DNA of 64,000 nucleotides, taken from positions 113,446-177,445 of the forward strand of contig CAKUFZ010000001.1 in assembly GCA_934654475.1 (NCBI GenBank), written 5' to 3'. The notes beneath the pieces are model-generated. The model saw nothing but the letters and a program-made list of their open reading frames with translations, was not told the origin of the DNA and did no database searches. This DNA comes from an uncultured Coriobacteriales bacterium (GTDB lineage: Bacteria; Actinomycetota; Coriobacteriia; Coriobacteriales; UMGS124). The translations under genes were made by a program, and so were the position numbers. The stretch's first letter is position 1; the number at the start of each line of letters is the position of its first letter. This document shows positions 1 through 7,909 of the stretch, piece after piece.

Positions 1-56
1 GCGACTGCGCGGCCATACGGCCTAGAGCAGGCTTTGCTTTCATCTGAAAGCGCCAT
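1..56 (-). CDS. Partial CDS, N-terminus only, unknown product
   Basis: An ATG at position 56 on the minus strand is preceded by a textbook Shine-Dalgarno AGGAGG six bases upstream. The frame stays open to the window edge, giving 18 residues beginning MALSDESKACS. This is too little for a family call. The gene lies upstream of a minus-strand A/T-rich stretch around positions 85-125 that could hold its promoter. The call rests only on the strong ribosome binding site and the open frame. Confidence 0.5.
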   Translation of the reverse strand, partial: MALSDESKACSRPYGRAV

Positions 57-131
57 ACGTTTCCTCCTGAAAGGGGTAGGGATCATGGCGTATAGCGCTC
101 TATTGTAATATAAGAATGTGTGCATAGAAAG

Positions 132-192
132 AAGCCGGGTTCTGCGCTTCGTTTCAGGGGCTTGAATAACCCCTGATGGCAGAACCCGGCTT
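132..192 (-). terminator. Intrinsic terminator of the asparaginase-like gene
   Basis: The arms AAGCCGGGTTCTGC (132-145) and GCAGAACCCGGCTT (179-192) are perfectly complementary. A second nested stem, TCAGGGG (154-160) with CCCCTGA (170-176), lies inside. It sits directly 3' of the minus-strand gene at 216-1151. Confidence 0.75.
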
Positions 193-215
193 GTATACAC
201 GCTGTGCGAAAAGGC

Positions 216-1151
216 CTAGTTGTGGGTCACGCGGACGTCGCCGAATGCATAACCCCAGTCCATCTGAGCGCAGGCGTTGTGAGCGACGACAGCCTCGCCC
301 TCAACGGGGATGCAGATGAGGCCACCGTCGCCGCCGCGGTCTTCCACGGCCTCAAGCACGGCCTTCGCGGCGTCGCTGGGAGTCTGGCCCGCCCACAGCA
401 CGCGGGCATGCAGCTGGTAGCCGGCGCTTTCCTGGATGAAGCGCTCGCCGGTGCCCGTGCATGAAACGGCCAGCGTCTGCTGGTTGGCATAGGTGCCTGC
501 GCCGGCAATGGGAGAGTCGCCCACGCGGCCCGGCTGCTGGTTGGTCACGCCGCCCGTGGAGGTACCGGCTGCGATGTTGCCTGCGGCGTCACGTGCGACG
601 ACGCCGATGGTGCCGTGGCCGGGCTTGTCCCAACCGCCGTCAGGCAAGGCCTGGAGTTCGGCGAGCTGCTTCTCACGCTCAGGCAGGATAAAGTAGGACT
701 GCGGGGCGGTCTGGATGCCCCAGGCCTCGCACTGGGCCTCGGTGGGCTCCACCATGAGGACGTGCGGGGTCTTCTCCATGACGGCACGGGCAGCGTCAAT
801 GGGGTTGCGCACACAATCGGCACCCGCGACAGCGCCGCAGCGACCGTCGCCGGTCATGACACAGCTGTCCATCTCCGCCCTGCCCTCGCTCGTGAGGGCC
901 GCGCCGCGACCTGCGTTGAACTCAGGGGCGTCCTCCATCACATGCACGCCGGCAACAACGGCGTCGAGGGCGCTACCGCCCGCGTCGAGCACCGCCATGG
1001 CGGCGTCGAGGGCGCGCTTGATGTCTGCAGCGGCCTGCTGCTCGCGCTCGGGCGTGAAGGGATGGCGGCGGCGACCGGCGCCACCATGGACGACGACGAC
1101 CGGCTTGCCGGCAGCGCCTTCAGTGGAATAGACGATAGGAGTCTCAGCCAT
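216..1151 (-). CDS. Isoaspartyl peptidase / L-asparaginase, Ntn-hydrolase family
   Basis: This 311-residue protein belongs to the type 2 asparaginase/isoaspartyl aminopeptidase family. These are made as one chain, self-cleave before a catalytic threonine, and hydrolyse isoaspartyl dipeptides or asparagine. The sequence shows the N-terminal VVVHGGAG motif, the FNAGRGAALTSEG segment and the cleavage motif GHGTIGVVA, in which the threonine becomes the nucleophile. A glycine-rich GTSTGG segment follows. I prefer the ATG at 1151 (MAETPIVYS), which has GAAAGG eight bases upstream. The frame extends 28 codons further but that part does not resemble the family. No signal peptide is visible, so it is probably cytoplasmic. 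It stands alone with its own terminator and diverges from larB. Confidence 0.88.
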   Translation of the reverse strand: MAETPIVYSTEGAAGKPVVVVHGGAGRRRHPFTPEREQQAAADIKRALDAAMAVLDAGGSALDAVVAGVHVMEDAPEFNAGRGAALTSEGRAEMDSCVMTGDGRCGAVAGADCVRNPIDAARAVMEKTPHVLMVEPTEAQCEAWGIQTAPQSYFILPEREKQLAELQALPDGGWDKPGHGTIGVVARDAAGNIAAGTSTGGVTNQQPGRVGDSPIAGAGTYANQQTLAVSCTGTGERFIQESAGYQLHARVLWAGQTPSDAAKAVLEAVEDRGGDGGLICIPVEGEAVVAHNACAQMDWGYAFGDVRVTHN

Positions 1152-1337
1152 TTGAGCGACCTTTCGTGTGACATAGGCAATGGGCAAAACAGCCCCGCGG
1201 GCGCTTCCCGCATGGGTGTGAGCAGTGTAGTCCACCTTGATGCAGCATGCTTGTGCAAATCGCTAAAGATAGATGTCTTGGAAGGCGAAATTGCCCTCAA
1301 ATGGTAGAGTCTTTTCGCACATGCGAAGGGAGACGTG

Positions 1338-2111
1338 ATGGAGAGAAGCGAGCTGCTCGCGCTTTTGGATGAGGTTTCACAAGGTCGCGTGCAGGCCGAA
1401 GAGGCGGCGCGGCGCATCGGCACGGCTGACGTGGCCGAACTTGAATACGCGACCCTCGACCTGCAGCGCGGCGCACGCCAGGGCGTGTCGGAAGTTGTGT
1501 ATGGTGCAGGAAAAACCGCCGGGCAAATTGCTGGCATCGTGGGTGCCCTCGTGCAATCCGGTCAGGCCCGCGTCATGGTGACACGCCTTGACCAGGAGAA
1601 AGCCGCCGATATCCAGTCTCTCTTAGAAAACGATACGCAATCAGATATCACTCTCGCCTACTATGAGCAGGCTCGCATGGGCATCGTAGGCGGCAAGCCC
1701 GCAGCGGACAGCGAGGGGACAATCCTCATCGTATGCGCAGGTACGAGCGACCTTCCCGTGGCCGAGGAGGCAGCCCTTACCGCCGAGATGCTCGGCAACC
1801 GCGTCGTGCGCGCATGGGACGTGGGCGTGGCCGGCATCCATCGCCTCCTTCGCCATGCCGGCGACATCGCGAACGCTAACGTCATCGTCGCCGTCGCCGG
1901 CATGGAGGGGGCGCTTCCCAGCGTCGTCGCAGGCCTGGCGAGCTGCCCCGTCATTGCCGTTCCCACAAGCGTGGGCTACGGAGCGAGCTTTGGCGGCGTC
2001 ACCGCCCTGCTTGCCATGCTCAACAGCTGCGCCAGCGGCGTGAGCGTCGTCAACATCGACAACGGCTTTGGGGCCGGCTACCAGGCGAGCCTCATCAACC
2101 ACCGCCGCTAA
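1338..2111 (+). CDS. larB: LarB, nickel-pincer cofactor biosynthesis carboxylase
   Basis: LarB carboxylates and hydrolyses nicotinic acid adenine dinucleotide, the first step towards the nickel-pincer nucleotide of lactate racemase and related enzymes. The protein is about 257 residues. Its C-terminal half has the PurE (AIR carboxylase)-like core, with the segments TAEMLGN, GVAGIHRLL, VVAVAGMEGALPSVVAG and PVIAVPTSVGYGASFGG. I take the ATG at 1338, with AAGGGAG about six bases upstream; a GTG one codon earlier is possible. larC follows after 35 bp, so the two are almost certainly one operon. The third enzyme, LarE, and any client racemase are not in the window. Confidence 0.92.
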   Translation: MERSELLALLDEVSQGRVQAEEAARRIGTADVAELEYATLDLQRGARQGVSEVVYGAGKTAGQIAGIVGALVQSGQARVMVTRLDQEKAADIQSLLENDTQSDITLAYYEQARMGIVGGKPAADSEGTILIVCAGTSDLPVAEEAALTAEMLGNRVVRAWDVGVAGIHRLLRHAGDIANANVIVAVAGMEGALPSVVAGLASCPVIAVPTSVGYGASFGGVTALLAMLNSCASGVSVVNIDNGFGAGYQASLINHRR

Positions 2112-2146
2112 CGGCACGCCATCTCGCCGCGAGAAAGGACCACCTC

Positions 2147-3697
2147 ATGGGAAAGACCCTCTATCTCGAATGTGCATCGGGCATCAGCGGCGACATGGTC
2201 GTCGCGTCCCTGCTCGATCTGGGAGCCGACGAGCAGCACCTGCGCGAGGCACTCGCGAGTCTGCCGCTCGCGGGGTACGAGGTCGTCGTGAGCGAGGTGA
2301 CGAAGAACGGCGTGCGCGCCCGCGACTTCGACGTGCGGCTTCAGGCTGAGCTGGAAAACCATGACCACGACATGGCGTGGCTGTACGGCCATCTTGAAGG
2401 CGACGCTGCGCCCGCCCATGAGCATGAGCATGAGCATGAGCAGGCCGATGATTCCGGACGCGACCACCCCCACGCGCATGAGGACGAACATTCCCACAAG
2501 CACGAGGGCGCAAGTATGCACGGCTGCGATCATCACCATGACGAGGACGAGCATCACCACGGACATAGTGGGCGCGAACTCCCCGCCCATGTGCATGATG
2601 GAGAGACGGCCCACTGCCATGAACACGAAGCCGAGCACAGCCACCATCACGAGCACGAAGGCGCACATGGCGCGCACCACCACCATGAGCATCGCGGCCT
2701 GGCCGATGTCCTTGCAATCATCGACGCCGGCACGTTGACCCAGCGTGCAAGGCACACGGCCCAGCGCGTGTTCGAGGTCCTGGCCCAGGCGGAGGCCCAG
2801 GCGCACGGCACCACGCCGGAAAAGGTCCACTTCCACGAGGTCGGCGCCGTCGATTCCATCGTCGACATCGTCTCGGCGGCCGTGTGTCTCGATGCGCTCG
2901 ACATCGACGAGGTCGTGGTTCCCTTCCTTTGCGAGGGAAGCGGGACCGTACGCTGCGCGCATGGCATATTGCCCGTACCCGTACCCGCCGTATGCGCCAC
3001 GGTGGCCCAACACGGCATCGCGCTCCACGTGCTGCCCGTGCAAGGCGAGCTCGTCACGCCCACAGGCGCGGCCATCGTGGCTGCGACGCGCACGCAGGAC
3101 AAACTGCCTGCCGCTTTCCGCATCACCGCGACGGGCGTGGGAGCTGGCAAGCGCGACAACAAGGGAACAAGCGGCATCCTGCGCGCCCACCTCATTGAGG
3201 CAGATGTGCCGCAGCGCAGCGACACGCAAGGCGACACCACGCCTCGCGAAATCTGGAAGCTCGAGTGCGACGTGGACGACTGCACGGGCGAAGCGCTCGG
3301 CTATTGCATGGAAGCGCTGCTCGCAGCGGGCGCAAAGGAGGCTCACTTCGTCCCCGTCTTCACAAAGAAAAACCGCCCCGCGTGGCAGATTCAAGTCATC
3401 TGCGACGAGGAACGGCGTGAGTGCTGCGAGAATATTCTCTTCTTGAACACGACCACCATCGGCGTGAGGCGTCAGCGCATGGAGCGCACCGTGCTTGTAC
3501 GCAGGCCCTGCAAGGTGGAGACCCCGCTTGGCACGGTAGACGCCAAGACGGTGGAGCTACCCGGCGGGAAGGTGCGCACGATGCCCGAGCACGACAGCCT
3601 TGCAGCCCTTGCGCACGCAAGCGACAAGGGTTACCAGGAAGTTTTGCGCACAGTACTTGCTAGCATGCCGCCTGAATCACCTTGCGAGCAAGCATAG
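2147..3697 (+). CDS. larC: LarC, nickel insertase, with a long His-rich insert
   Basis: LarC is the CTP-dependent cyclometallase that inserts nickel into the pincer cofactor. Here it is one 516-residue chain. Residues 1-70 (YLECASGISGDMVVASLLDLG) and residues 183-516 match the family, including HFHEVGAVDSIVDIV, the GELVTPTGAAI segment and the C-terminal DVDDCTGEALGY and TKKNRPA parts. In Lactiplantibacillus the protein is split into LarC1/LarC2 by frameshifting; here it is continuous. Between residues 72 and 182 lies an insert containing about 37 histidines plus many Asp/Glu residues, making the protein roughly 100 residues longer than the usual ~400. I infer a nickel-binding reservoir. The 3' end overlaps the convergent gene at 3660-4229 by 38 bp. 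Confidence 0.93.
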   Translation: MGKTLYLECASGISGDMVVASLLDLGADEQHLREALASLPLAGYEVVVSEVTKNGVRARDFDVRLQAELENHDHDMAWLYGHLEGDAAPAHEHEHEHEQADDSGRDHPHAHEDEHSHKHEGASMHGCDHHHDEDEHHHGHSGRELPAHVHDGETAHCHEHEAEHSHHHEHEGAHGAHHHHEHRGLADVLAIIDAGTLTQRARHTAQRVFEVLAQAEAQAHGTTPEKVHFHEVGAVDSIVDIVSAAVCLDALDIDEVVVPFLCEGSGTVRCAHGILPVPVPAVCATVAQHGIALHVLPVQGELVTPTGAAIVAATRTQDKLPAAFRITATGVGAGKRDNKGTSGILRAHLIEADVPQRSDTQGDTTPREIWKLECDVDDCTGEALGYCMEALLAAGAKEAHFVPVFTKKNRPAWQIQVICDEERRECCENILFLNTTTIGVRRQRMERTVLVRRPCKVETPLGTVDAKTVELPGGKVRTMPEHDSLAALAHASDKGYQEVLRTVLASMPPESPCEQA

Positions 3698-4229
3698 AGG
3701 CCTCGCCCTTTCCGCTCTGGGCATCAAAAGCGAGACGATCGATAATTGCCTGGCGCACCGCAGGGTCGATGTCGACCTGGACGAACTCGACGAGTGCCTG
3801 AAGCATCTCAGGGTACTCCTCGTCGCCATGCATGCACTGGATGGCCTCGTCCATGAGCGGCCATGCCTTGCTCGACCACTCCGGGCCGCACATGCCCAGG
3901 CTCACGAAATAGAGGAACGCATTGAGGCGCACGAGGCCCGACTCTTCCTCGAACAGGCAGTCTTCAGCACTCGTAAATGCCTCGGCGACAGCCTCGGGCG
4001 CATAGGGTGCGATGTGGGCGAGCGCGTCAAGCGACTCCCAGCGCGTCTGGGCCTCGGGGCGCCCGACGGCACTCACGAGAACGTCGGCATAGGCGGCAAC
4101 CTTTTCGGGAACGGAAACGCTGGCCACGGCAAAGGCGTGGGCGGCAATCTGACGCTCCTTACGGCTGCGGCCAGAAAGGGCCTGCTGCCACAACTGCATT
4201 ACCTGCTCTTCGGCTGACATGTCGCTCAT
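3660..4229 (-). CDS. Hypothetical HEAT-like helical repeat protein
   Basis: This is a 189-residue soluble protein with no signal peptide. It is built from amphipathic helices of about 35-residue periodicity (for example RWESLDALAHIAPYAPEAVAEAF, then RLNAFLYFVSLGMCG, then LQALVEFVQVDIDPAVRQAIIDRLA). That pattern suggests a HEAT or ARM-type solenoid, typically a protein-interaction scaffold. I recognise no catalytic motif and no family name. The ATG at 4229 has AGGGGG six bases upstream; a second Met three codons later is possible. It is convergent with larC and overlaps its 3' end. No functional link to nickel metabolism is shown. Confidence 0.7.
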   Translation of the reverse strand: MSDMSAEEQVMQLWQQALSGRSRKERQIAAHAFAVASVSVPEKVAAYADVLVSAVGRPEAQTRWESLDALAHIAPYAPEAVAEAFTSAEDCLFEEESGLVRLNAFLYFVSLGMCGPEWSSKAWPLMDEAIQCMHGDEEYPEMLQALVEFVQVDIDPAVRQAIIDRLAFDAQSGKGEASMLARKVIQAAC

Positions 4230-4296
4230 AGCTGCCCCCTGATTGACTTGGTTGATGTAGACCTCCCATTTTAGTCAAAAGGGCAGGAAAAAGGCA

Positions 4297-4347
4297 CCTC
4301 GCCGCTGGCCCTTGTCTCAAAAACCAAACAAACGGCCAGCGGCGAGG
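4297..4347 (-). terminator. Intrinsic terminator of the rRNA methyltransferase gene
   Basis: The arms CCTCGCCGCTGGCC (4297-4310) and GGCCAGCGGCGAGG (4334-4347) pair perfectly over 14 bp. On the minus strand the stem is followed by a T-rich run. It lies directly 3' of the stop codon at 4356. Confidence 0.85.
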
Positions 4348-4355
4348 ATGCAAAC

Positions 4356-6725
4356 TTAGCGAACGCGACGAGCCAGATAGCAGTGATGGATGCGGGCGTT
4401 GCGCTCGAAGTCGCGCGGAATGGTGGAGGCGGTCACGTCCTCGAGCTCGATGCCGGCCTTGTCGAGCTTCTCGAGGTCGGGCTCAAAACCGCGCAGGTTG
4501 CACGAGAAGATGATCGAGCCGGTGCGCGTGAGAAGGCGCGATGCGCCAATGATGAGCTCGGAGTGGTCGACCTGCACGTCGAAACCGCGCTTGTGCATGC
4601 GCGCGGAGTTGGAGAACGTCGGCGGATCGATGTAGATGAGGTCCCAGCGGTTGCCGGTGCGGCGCTGCTGCGAGATCCACGGCATGACATCGGCCTGCAC
4701 GTACTCGTGCATGGGACCGGAGAAACCGTTCTGCTCCATGTTGCGCTGCGCCCACGCCAGATAGGTCTTGCTCATGTCCACCGTGGTGGTCTGGTATGCG
4801 TCGCCCGCAGCCGCATAGCAGCTGGCAGCGCCGGTGTAGGCAAACAGGTTGAGGAAACGCACGCGGCTCGCGCGCTCGGCGATCATCGAGCGCACGATGC
4901 GGTGGTCGAGGAAGAGACCGGTGTCGAGGTAGTCGGAGAAGTTGACCTCAAAGAGCAGGCCGCCCTCTTCGACAAGTGCCGTGCGGCCCTGACGGACACG
5001 CTCGGAGTACTGCGAGCCGCCCTTGGAGTGACGGCGGACCTTGAGGAAGACGTTCTCGGGGTCGACGCCGAGCACGCGCGGCGTGATGGCGAGCGCGTCG
5101 GCCAGACGGCGCTGGGCCAGGTTCTGGTCAATGCCGCGAGGAGCGGCGTATTCGCTCATGACAACCCAACGACCAGGCGTGATGTCACTTCCCTGGTAGA
5201 GATCGATGCTCACCGCGTAATCGGGCAGGTCGGCGTCGTAGATGCGGTAGCAGCTGATGTTCTCCCTGCGGGCCCACTTGCCTGCAGCCTTGGCGGCCTT
5301 GTGCAGGCGCGCCGCAAACTGGTCGGAGGCAGGCACGAGCACGTCGATCTGCCCGGCGTCACCGGGAAGGTCGATGGTATGGAAGAGCTGCGGGGCAGGG
5401 GCGGCCTGGGCGGCGCGGGAGCCCTCGAGGGCCTCGCCCTCAGGCTGAGAAGCGTCCTCGTCCTTAGCGTCGGCACCGGCCGCAGCCTTCTGCACCATGG
5501 CGCGGGCGGCCTGGGCGGCACTGGGGAAGACGAGGATGGAAGCGTCGTCCTTGCCGTTGATGACGTTGCACACAACCTCGGGCTCGATGGAGAGCGTGCG
5601 CTGGAGAATGTCGGTGGTGACGAGGGCCGCAAGGGGCGCCTCGGCCAGCTGCTCACCACGGGTGAGAGCCGCCATGGCCGCCAGGCGGGCAGGCAGGTCG
5701 CCCATGAGGCCAACGATGCCCTCGTCGGGCAGGGCGCACACGACGACGGGGTCGCTCAGGCGCTCCTCCCCCAGGTCGAGCACGGCGGGGCCACAGGCCT
5801 GAACGTCGAGCAGGCCGTCGACGCCGGCGCGCTTGGCCATGTCGGCGAGCTCCACGCGTGCCGCAGGGTCGGTGCAGGCGACGCTCACGCGCACACCGCA
5901 CGCGCGCCCCGCCTCAAAGCGGGCCTGGGCGTCGCGCAGGATCTCATCCCATGCCTGGGCGTCATGGCCAAGCCAGCCAGTGAAGCCCCAGTAACGCTTC
6001 ACCAGGCGCGGAGCGCGGTCGGCGGCGATACAAGCGGCCTCAACGTCGAGCGCAGGCGAGGTGCCGAGCGGGTCGACGAGATGGGCGCGGTTGTTGCGGC
6101 GGCAGACCTTGGTCCAATCTGCCAGGTTGAGCAGCAGGTCGGCCATGTCCTCGCGCACGAAGCCCGCACGGCCAGAGGCGACGCGGCCGCGGGAAGGCAC
6201 GCGATACCCGTGGTCGATGAGCGAGCCGCCGCCCAGGTCGAGCGAGAAGAGCGTCTTGTTGGCACGCACGGTGGCCACGATGCGCACGTCGGGACGGTCG
6301 ACGTCAACGAAGGGGCGGCTGCCGCGCAGCTCGCGCAGACGGTCGCAGATGGCGTCCTTCACGCGCAGGGTCGCAAAGCGCATGTCGCGCACGCCGTCGT
6401 TGCCGCCGCGCGCCTCAACGGCGATGGTGGCGTTCTCGCCGACGTGGCGCTCCCACGGGAACGCCTTTGCGGCCTCGTACAGCTCGTCGATGCTCGCCAC
6501 GGGGTAGCGTCCCAAGACGAGCGTGACGCGGCTTGCCAGGCGCGCCCACAGGCACACCCGATACGCGCAGGCAAGGTCGCCGTAGAACGAGACGCTGCCG
6601 CGCAGGGGCCTGATGCGACGCGCGCCCAGCCCATGGAGCTCCTGGGCGAGCGGCTCCTCAAAGCCTGCGGGACACAGTGCCGCAAACTCAAGCTCGGCGG
6701 CGGTGTTGTCGATGTCGGTGCCCAT
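4356..6725 (-). CDS. rlmL: Bifunctional-type 23S rRNA methyltransferase RlmKL (N-terminal domain degenerate)
   Basis: The 789-residue protein has the RlmKL layout: a THUMP RNA-binding region (about residues 15-160), the RlmL methyltransferase domain (about 200-400) and a C-terminal RlmK/RlmI-type domain (about 480-789). In E. coli the two halves make m2G2445 and m7G2069 in 23S rRNA. The RlmK half looks active: FLNLFAYTGAASCYAA (SAM-binding motif I), VDMSKTYLAWAQRN and YIDPPTFSNS (catalytic DPP). The RlmL half does not. The usual DPMCGSGT reads DPLGTSPALD (residues 218-227), and the catalytic NPPYGERL position reads ALPDEGIV (residues 331-338). A low-complexity Ala/Glu linker lies near residues 405-440. 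I infer that only the m7G activity remains, with the N-terminus acting in RNA binding. It has its own terminator. Confidence 0.85.
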   Translation of the reverse strand: MGTDIDNTAAELEFAALCPAGFEEPLAQELHGLGARRIRPLRGSVSFYGDLACAYRVCLWARLASRVTLVLGRYPVASIDELYEAAKAFPWERHVGENATIAVEARGGNDGVRDMRFATLRVKDAICDRLRELRGSRPFVDVDRPDVRIVATVRANKTLFSLDLGGGSLIDHGYRVPSRGRVASGRAGFVREDMADLLLNLADWTKVCRRNNRAHLVDPLGTSPALDVEAACIAADRAPRLVKRYWGFTGWLGHDAQAWDEILRDAQARFEAGRACGVRVSVACTDPAARVELADMAKRAGVDGLLDVQACGPAVLDLGEERLSDPVVVCALPDEGIVGLMGDLPARLAAMAALTRGEQLAEAPLAALVTTDILQRTLSIEPEVVCNVINGKDDASILVFPSAAQAARAMVQKAAAGADAKDEDASQPEGEALEGSRAAQAAPAPQLFHTIDLPGDAGQIDVLVPASDQFAARLHKAAKAAGKWARRENISCYRIYDADLPDYAVSIDLYQGSDITPGRWVVMSEYAAPRGIDQNLAQRRLADALAITPRVLGVDPENVFLKVRRHSKGGSQYSERVRQGRTALVEEGGLLFEVNFSDYLDTGLFLDHRIVRSMIAERASRVRFLNLFAYTGAASCYAAAGDAYQTTTVDMSKTYLAWAQRNMEQNGFSGPMHEYVQADVMPWISQQRRTGNRWDLIYIDPPTFSNSARMHKRGFDVQVDHSELIIGASRLLTRTGSIIFSCNLRGFEPDLEKLDKAGIELEDVTASTIPRDFERNARIHHCYLARRVR

Positions 6726-6742
6726 AAGCGTAGGGTCCTTCC

Positions 6743-7855
6743 TTACTCTCGAGACCCGGACGGGTCGTAGAAACTCTCCAGGCCATAGGCCTGGGCAAAA
6801 TCAAAGTCTTCAAAATCCTCGTCGTCATCATCGACGTCATGGTCATGGTTGCTGACGTCGCCGTGATCGTGGTCATGACCACAGTCGCACGCATCGCCGC
6901 CCGTGTTGCCATGCTCTTCGTCCTCGTCAAAGGACGAAGTACCCAGAGCCGACCAGTCCAGGCCATGGCTGGCGCAGGTCTGCTCGTCCTCATACATGAG
7001 GGCGACAGCCTGCGTGCCGAGCTTGCCTGCGCCAATCGCGGAAAGCACGCCATAGAGGTCGCGGGCCGTGTCGACACCGGGAAGCGTGAGCTCCATGGAC
7101 TCGGCCGCCTGCTCGATAAGGTCGATGTCCTTCACGTAGTGGTCGACGGTGAAGCCGGGCGCATAGTCACCCGCGAGCACCTTGGGCCCAAAGGTCGAAA
7201 GCGCCTTGGAGTCGGCCATGCCGCCGGCGAGGGCGTCAAGGGTCTGAGCGAGGTCAAGGCCGGCCTGCTTGGCAAAGGCAAGGCCCTCGGCGAAGCCCAC
7301 CATCGCGCCGGCCAGCGCCGTCTGGTTGGCGAGCTTGGCAAGCTGGCCCTTGCCGGCCGCACCGAAACACACGATCTTCGAGCCCATGCAGGCAAGCACG
7401 TCGCGCACGCCGGCGAGCGTCTCAGCATCGGTGCCGCAGAAGATGGTGAGCGTGCCTGCCGCCGCACCCTGGGGGCCGCCCGTGACGGGAGCGTCGAAGG
7501 CATGCTTGCCGGAGAGCTCGGCGACCTCGGAGATGTCGCGCGCGAGCTGCGGGGAGGACGTGGTCATGTCGATGAGGTAGGAGCCGGGTGCACTGACCTC
7601 GAGAATGCCGTCGTGACTCAGGTAGAGGTCCTCAACGTCGACGGGGGTGCCCACCATGGTGATGACGACGTCGGCATCGCGCACGGCAGAGGCGACGTCA
7701 GGGGCAAGCTGGGCCCCACGGGCGACGAGAGGGGCGCACTTTTCGGGAGTGCGATTGAATACGCGCAGCTCATGGCCTGCGTCGATGAGGTGGCCCGCCA
7801 TGGCGGCCCCCATCGTGCCGCAGCCGATGAAAGCAATCGTGCGCTTTGAGGTCAT
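6743..7855 (-). CDS. 3-hydroxyisobutyrate dehydrogenase-like NAD(P)-dependent reductase with metal-binding-like tail
   Basis: This 370-residue protein belongs to the beta-hydroxyacid dehydrogenase family (3-hydroxyisobutyrate dehydrogenase, tartronate semialdehyde reductase). It starts with a Rossmann motif, FIGCGTMGAAMAGHLIDAGH, and contains the substrate loop DAPVTGGPQGAAAGTLTIF and the catalytic-lysine region GAAGKGQLAKLANQ. The last ~55 residues are unusual: a CDC motif, several His-Asp repeats and an acidic run (DVDDDDEDFEDFDF). That tail is not part of the family fold. The start at 7855 (MTSKRTIAF) has AAAGGA six bases upstream; the frame extends 16 codons further without a good RBS. 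The substrate cannot be told from sequence. Confidence 0.85.
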   Translation of the reverse strand: MTSKRTIAFIGCGTMGAAMAGHLIDAGHELRVFNRTPEKCAPLVARGAQLAPDVASAVRDADVVITMVGTPVDVEDLYLSHDGILEVSAPGSYLIDMTTSSPQLARDISEVAELSGKHAFDAPVTGGPQGAAAGTLTIFCGTDAETLAGVRDVLACMGSKIVCFGAAGKGQLAKLANQTALAGAMVGFAEGLAFAKQAGLDLAQTLDALAGGMADSKALSTFGPKVLAGDYAPGFTVDHYVKDIDLIEQAAESMELTLPGVDTARDLYGVLSAIGAGKLGTQAVALMYEDEQTCASHGLDWSALGTSSFDEDEEHGNTGGDACDCGHDHDHGDVSNHDHDVDDDDEDFEDFDFAQAYGLESFYDPSGSRE

Positions 7856-7909
7856 GGATGTCCTTTCACAGTCGAGGCGCCCGCAGGCGCCCCGTCGAAA
7901 CAACGTGTG

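Noticed and set aside
2390..2710. CRISPR-like or tandem-repeat array in the larC region
   Set aside because: The repetitive DNA is in frame and simply encodes His-Glu/Asp repeats; there are no regular spacers. No CRISPR array was seen anywhere in the window.
4383..6770. 795-codon open frame antisense to the RlmKL gene
   Set aside because: The opposite strand encodes conserved THUMP and methyltransferase motifs; this frame has none.
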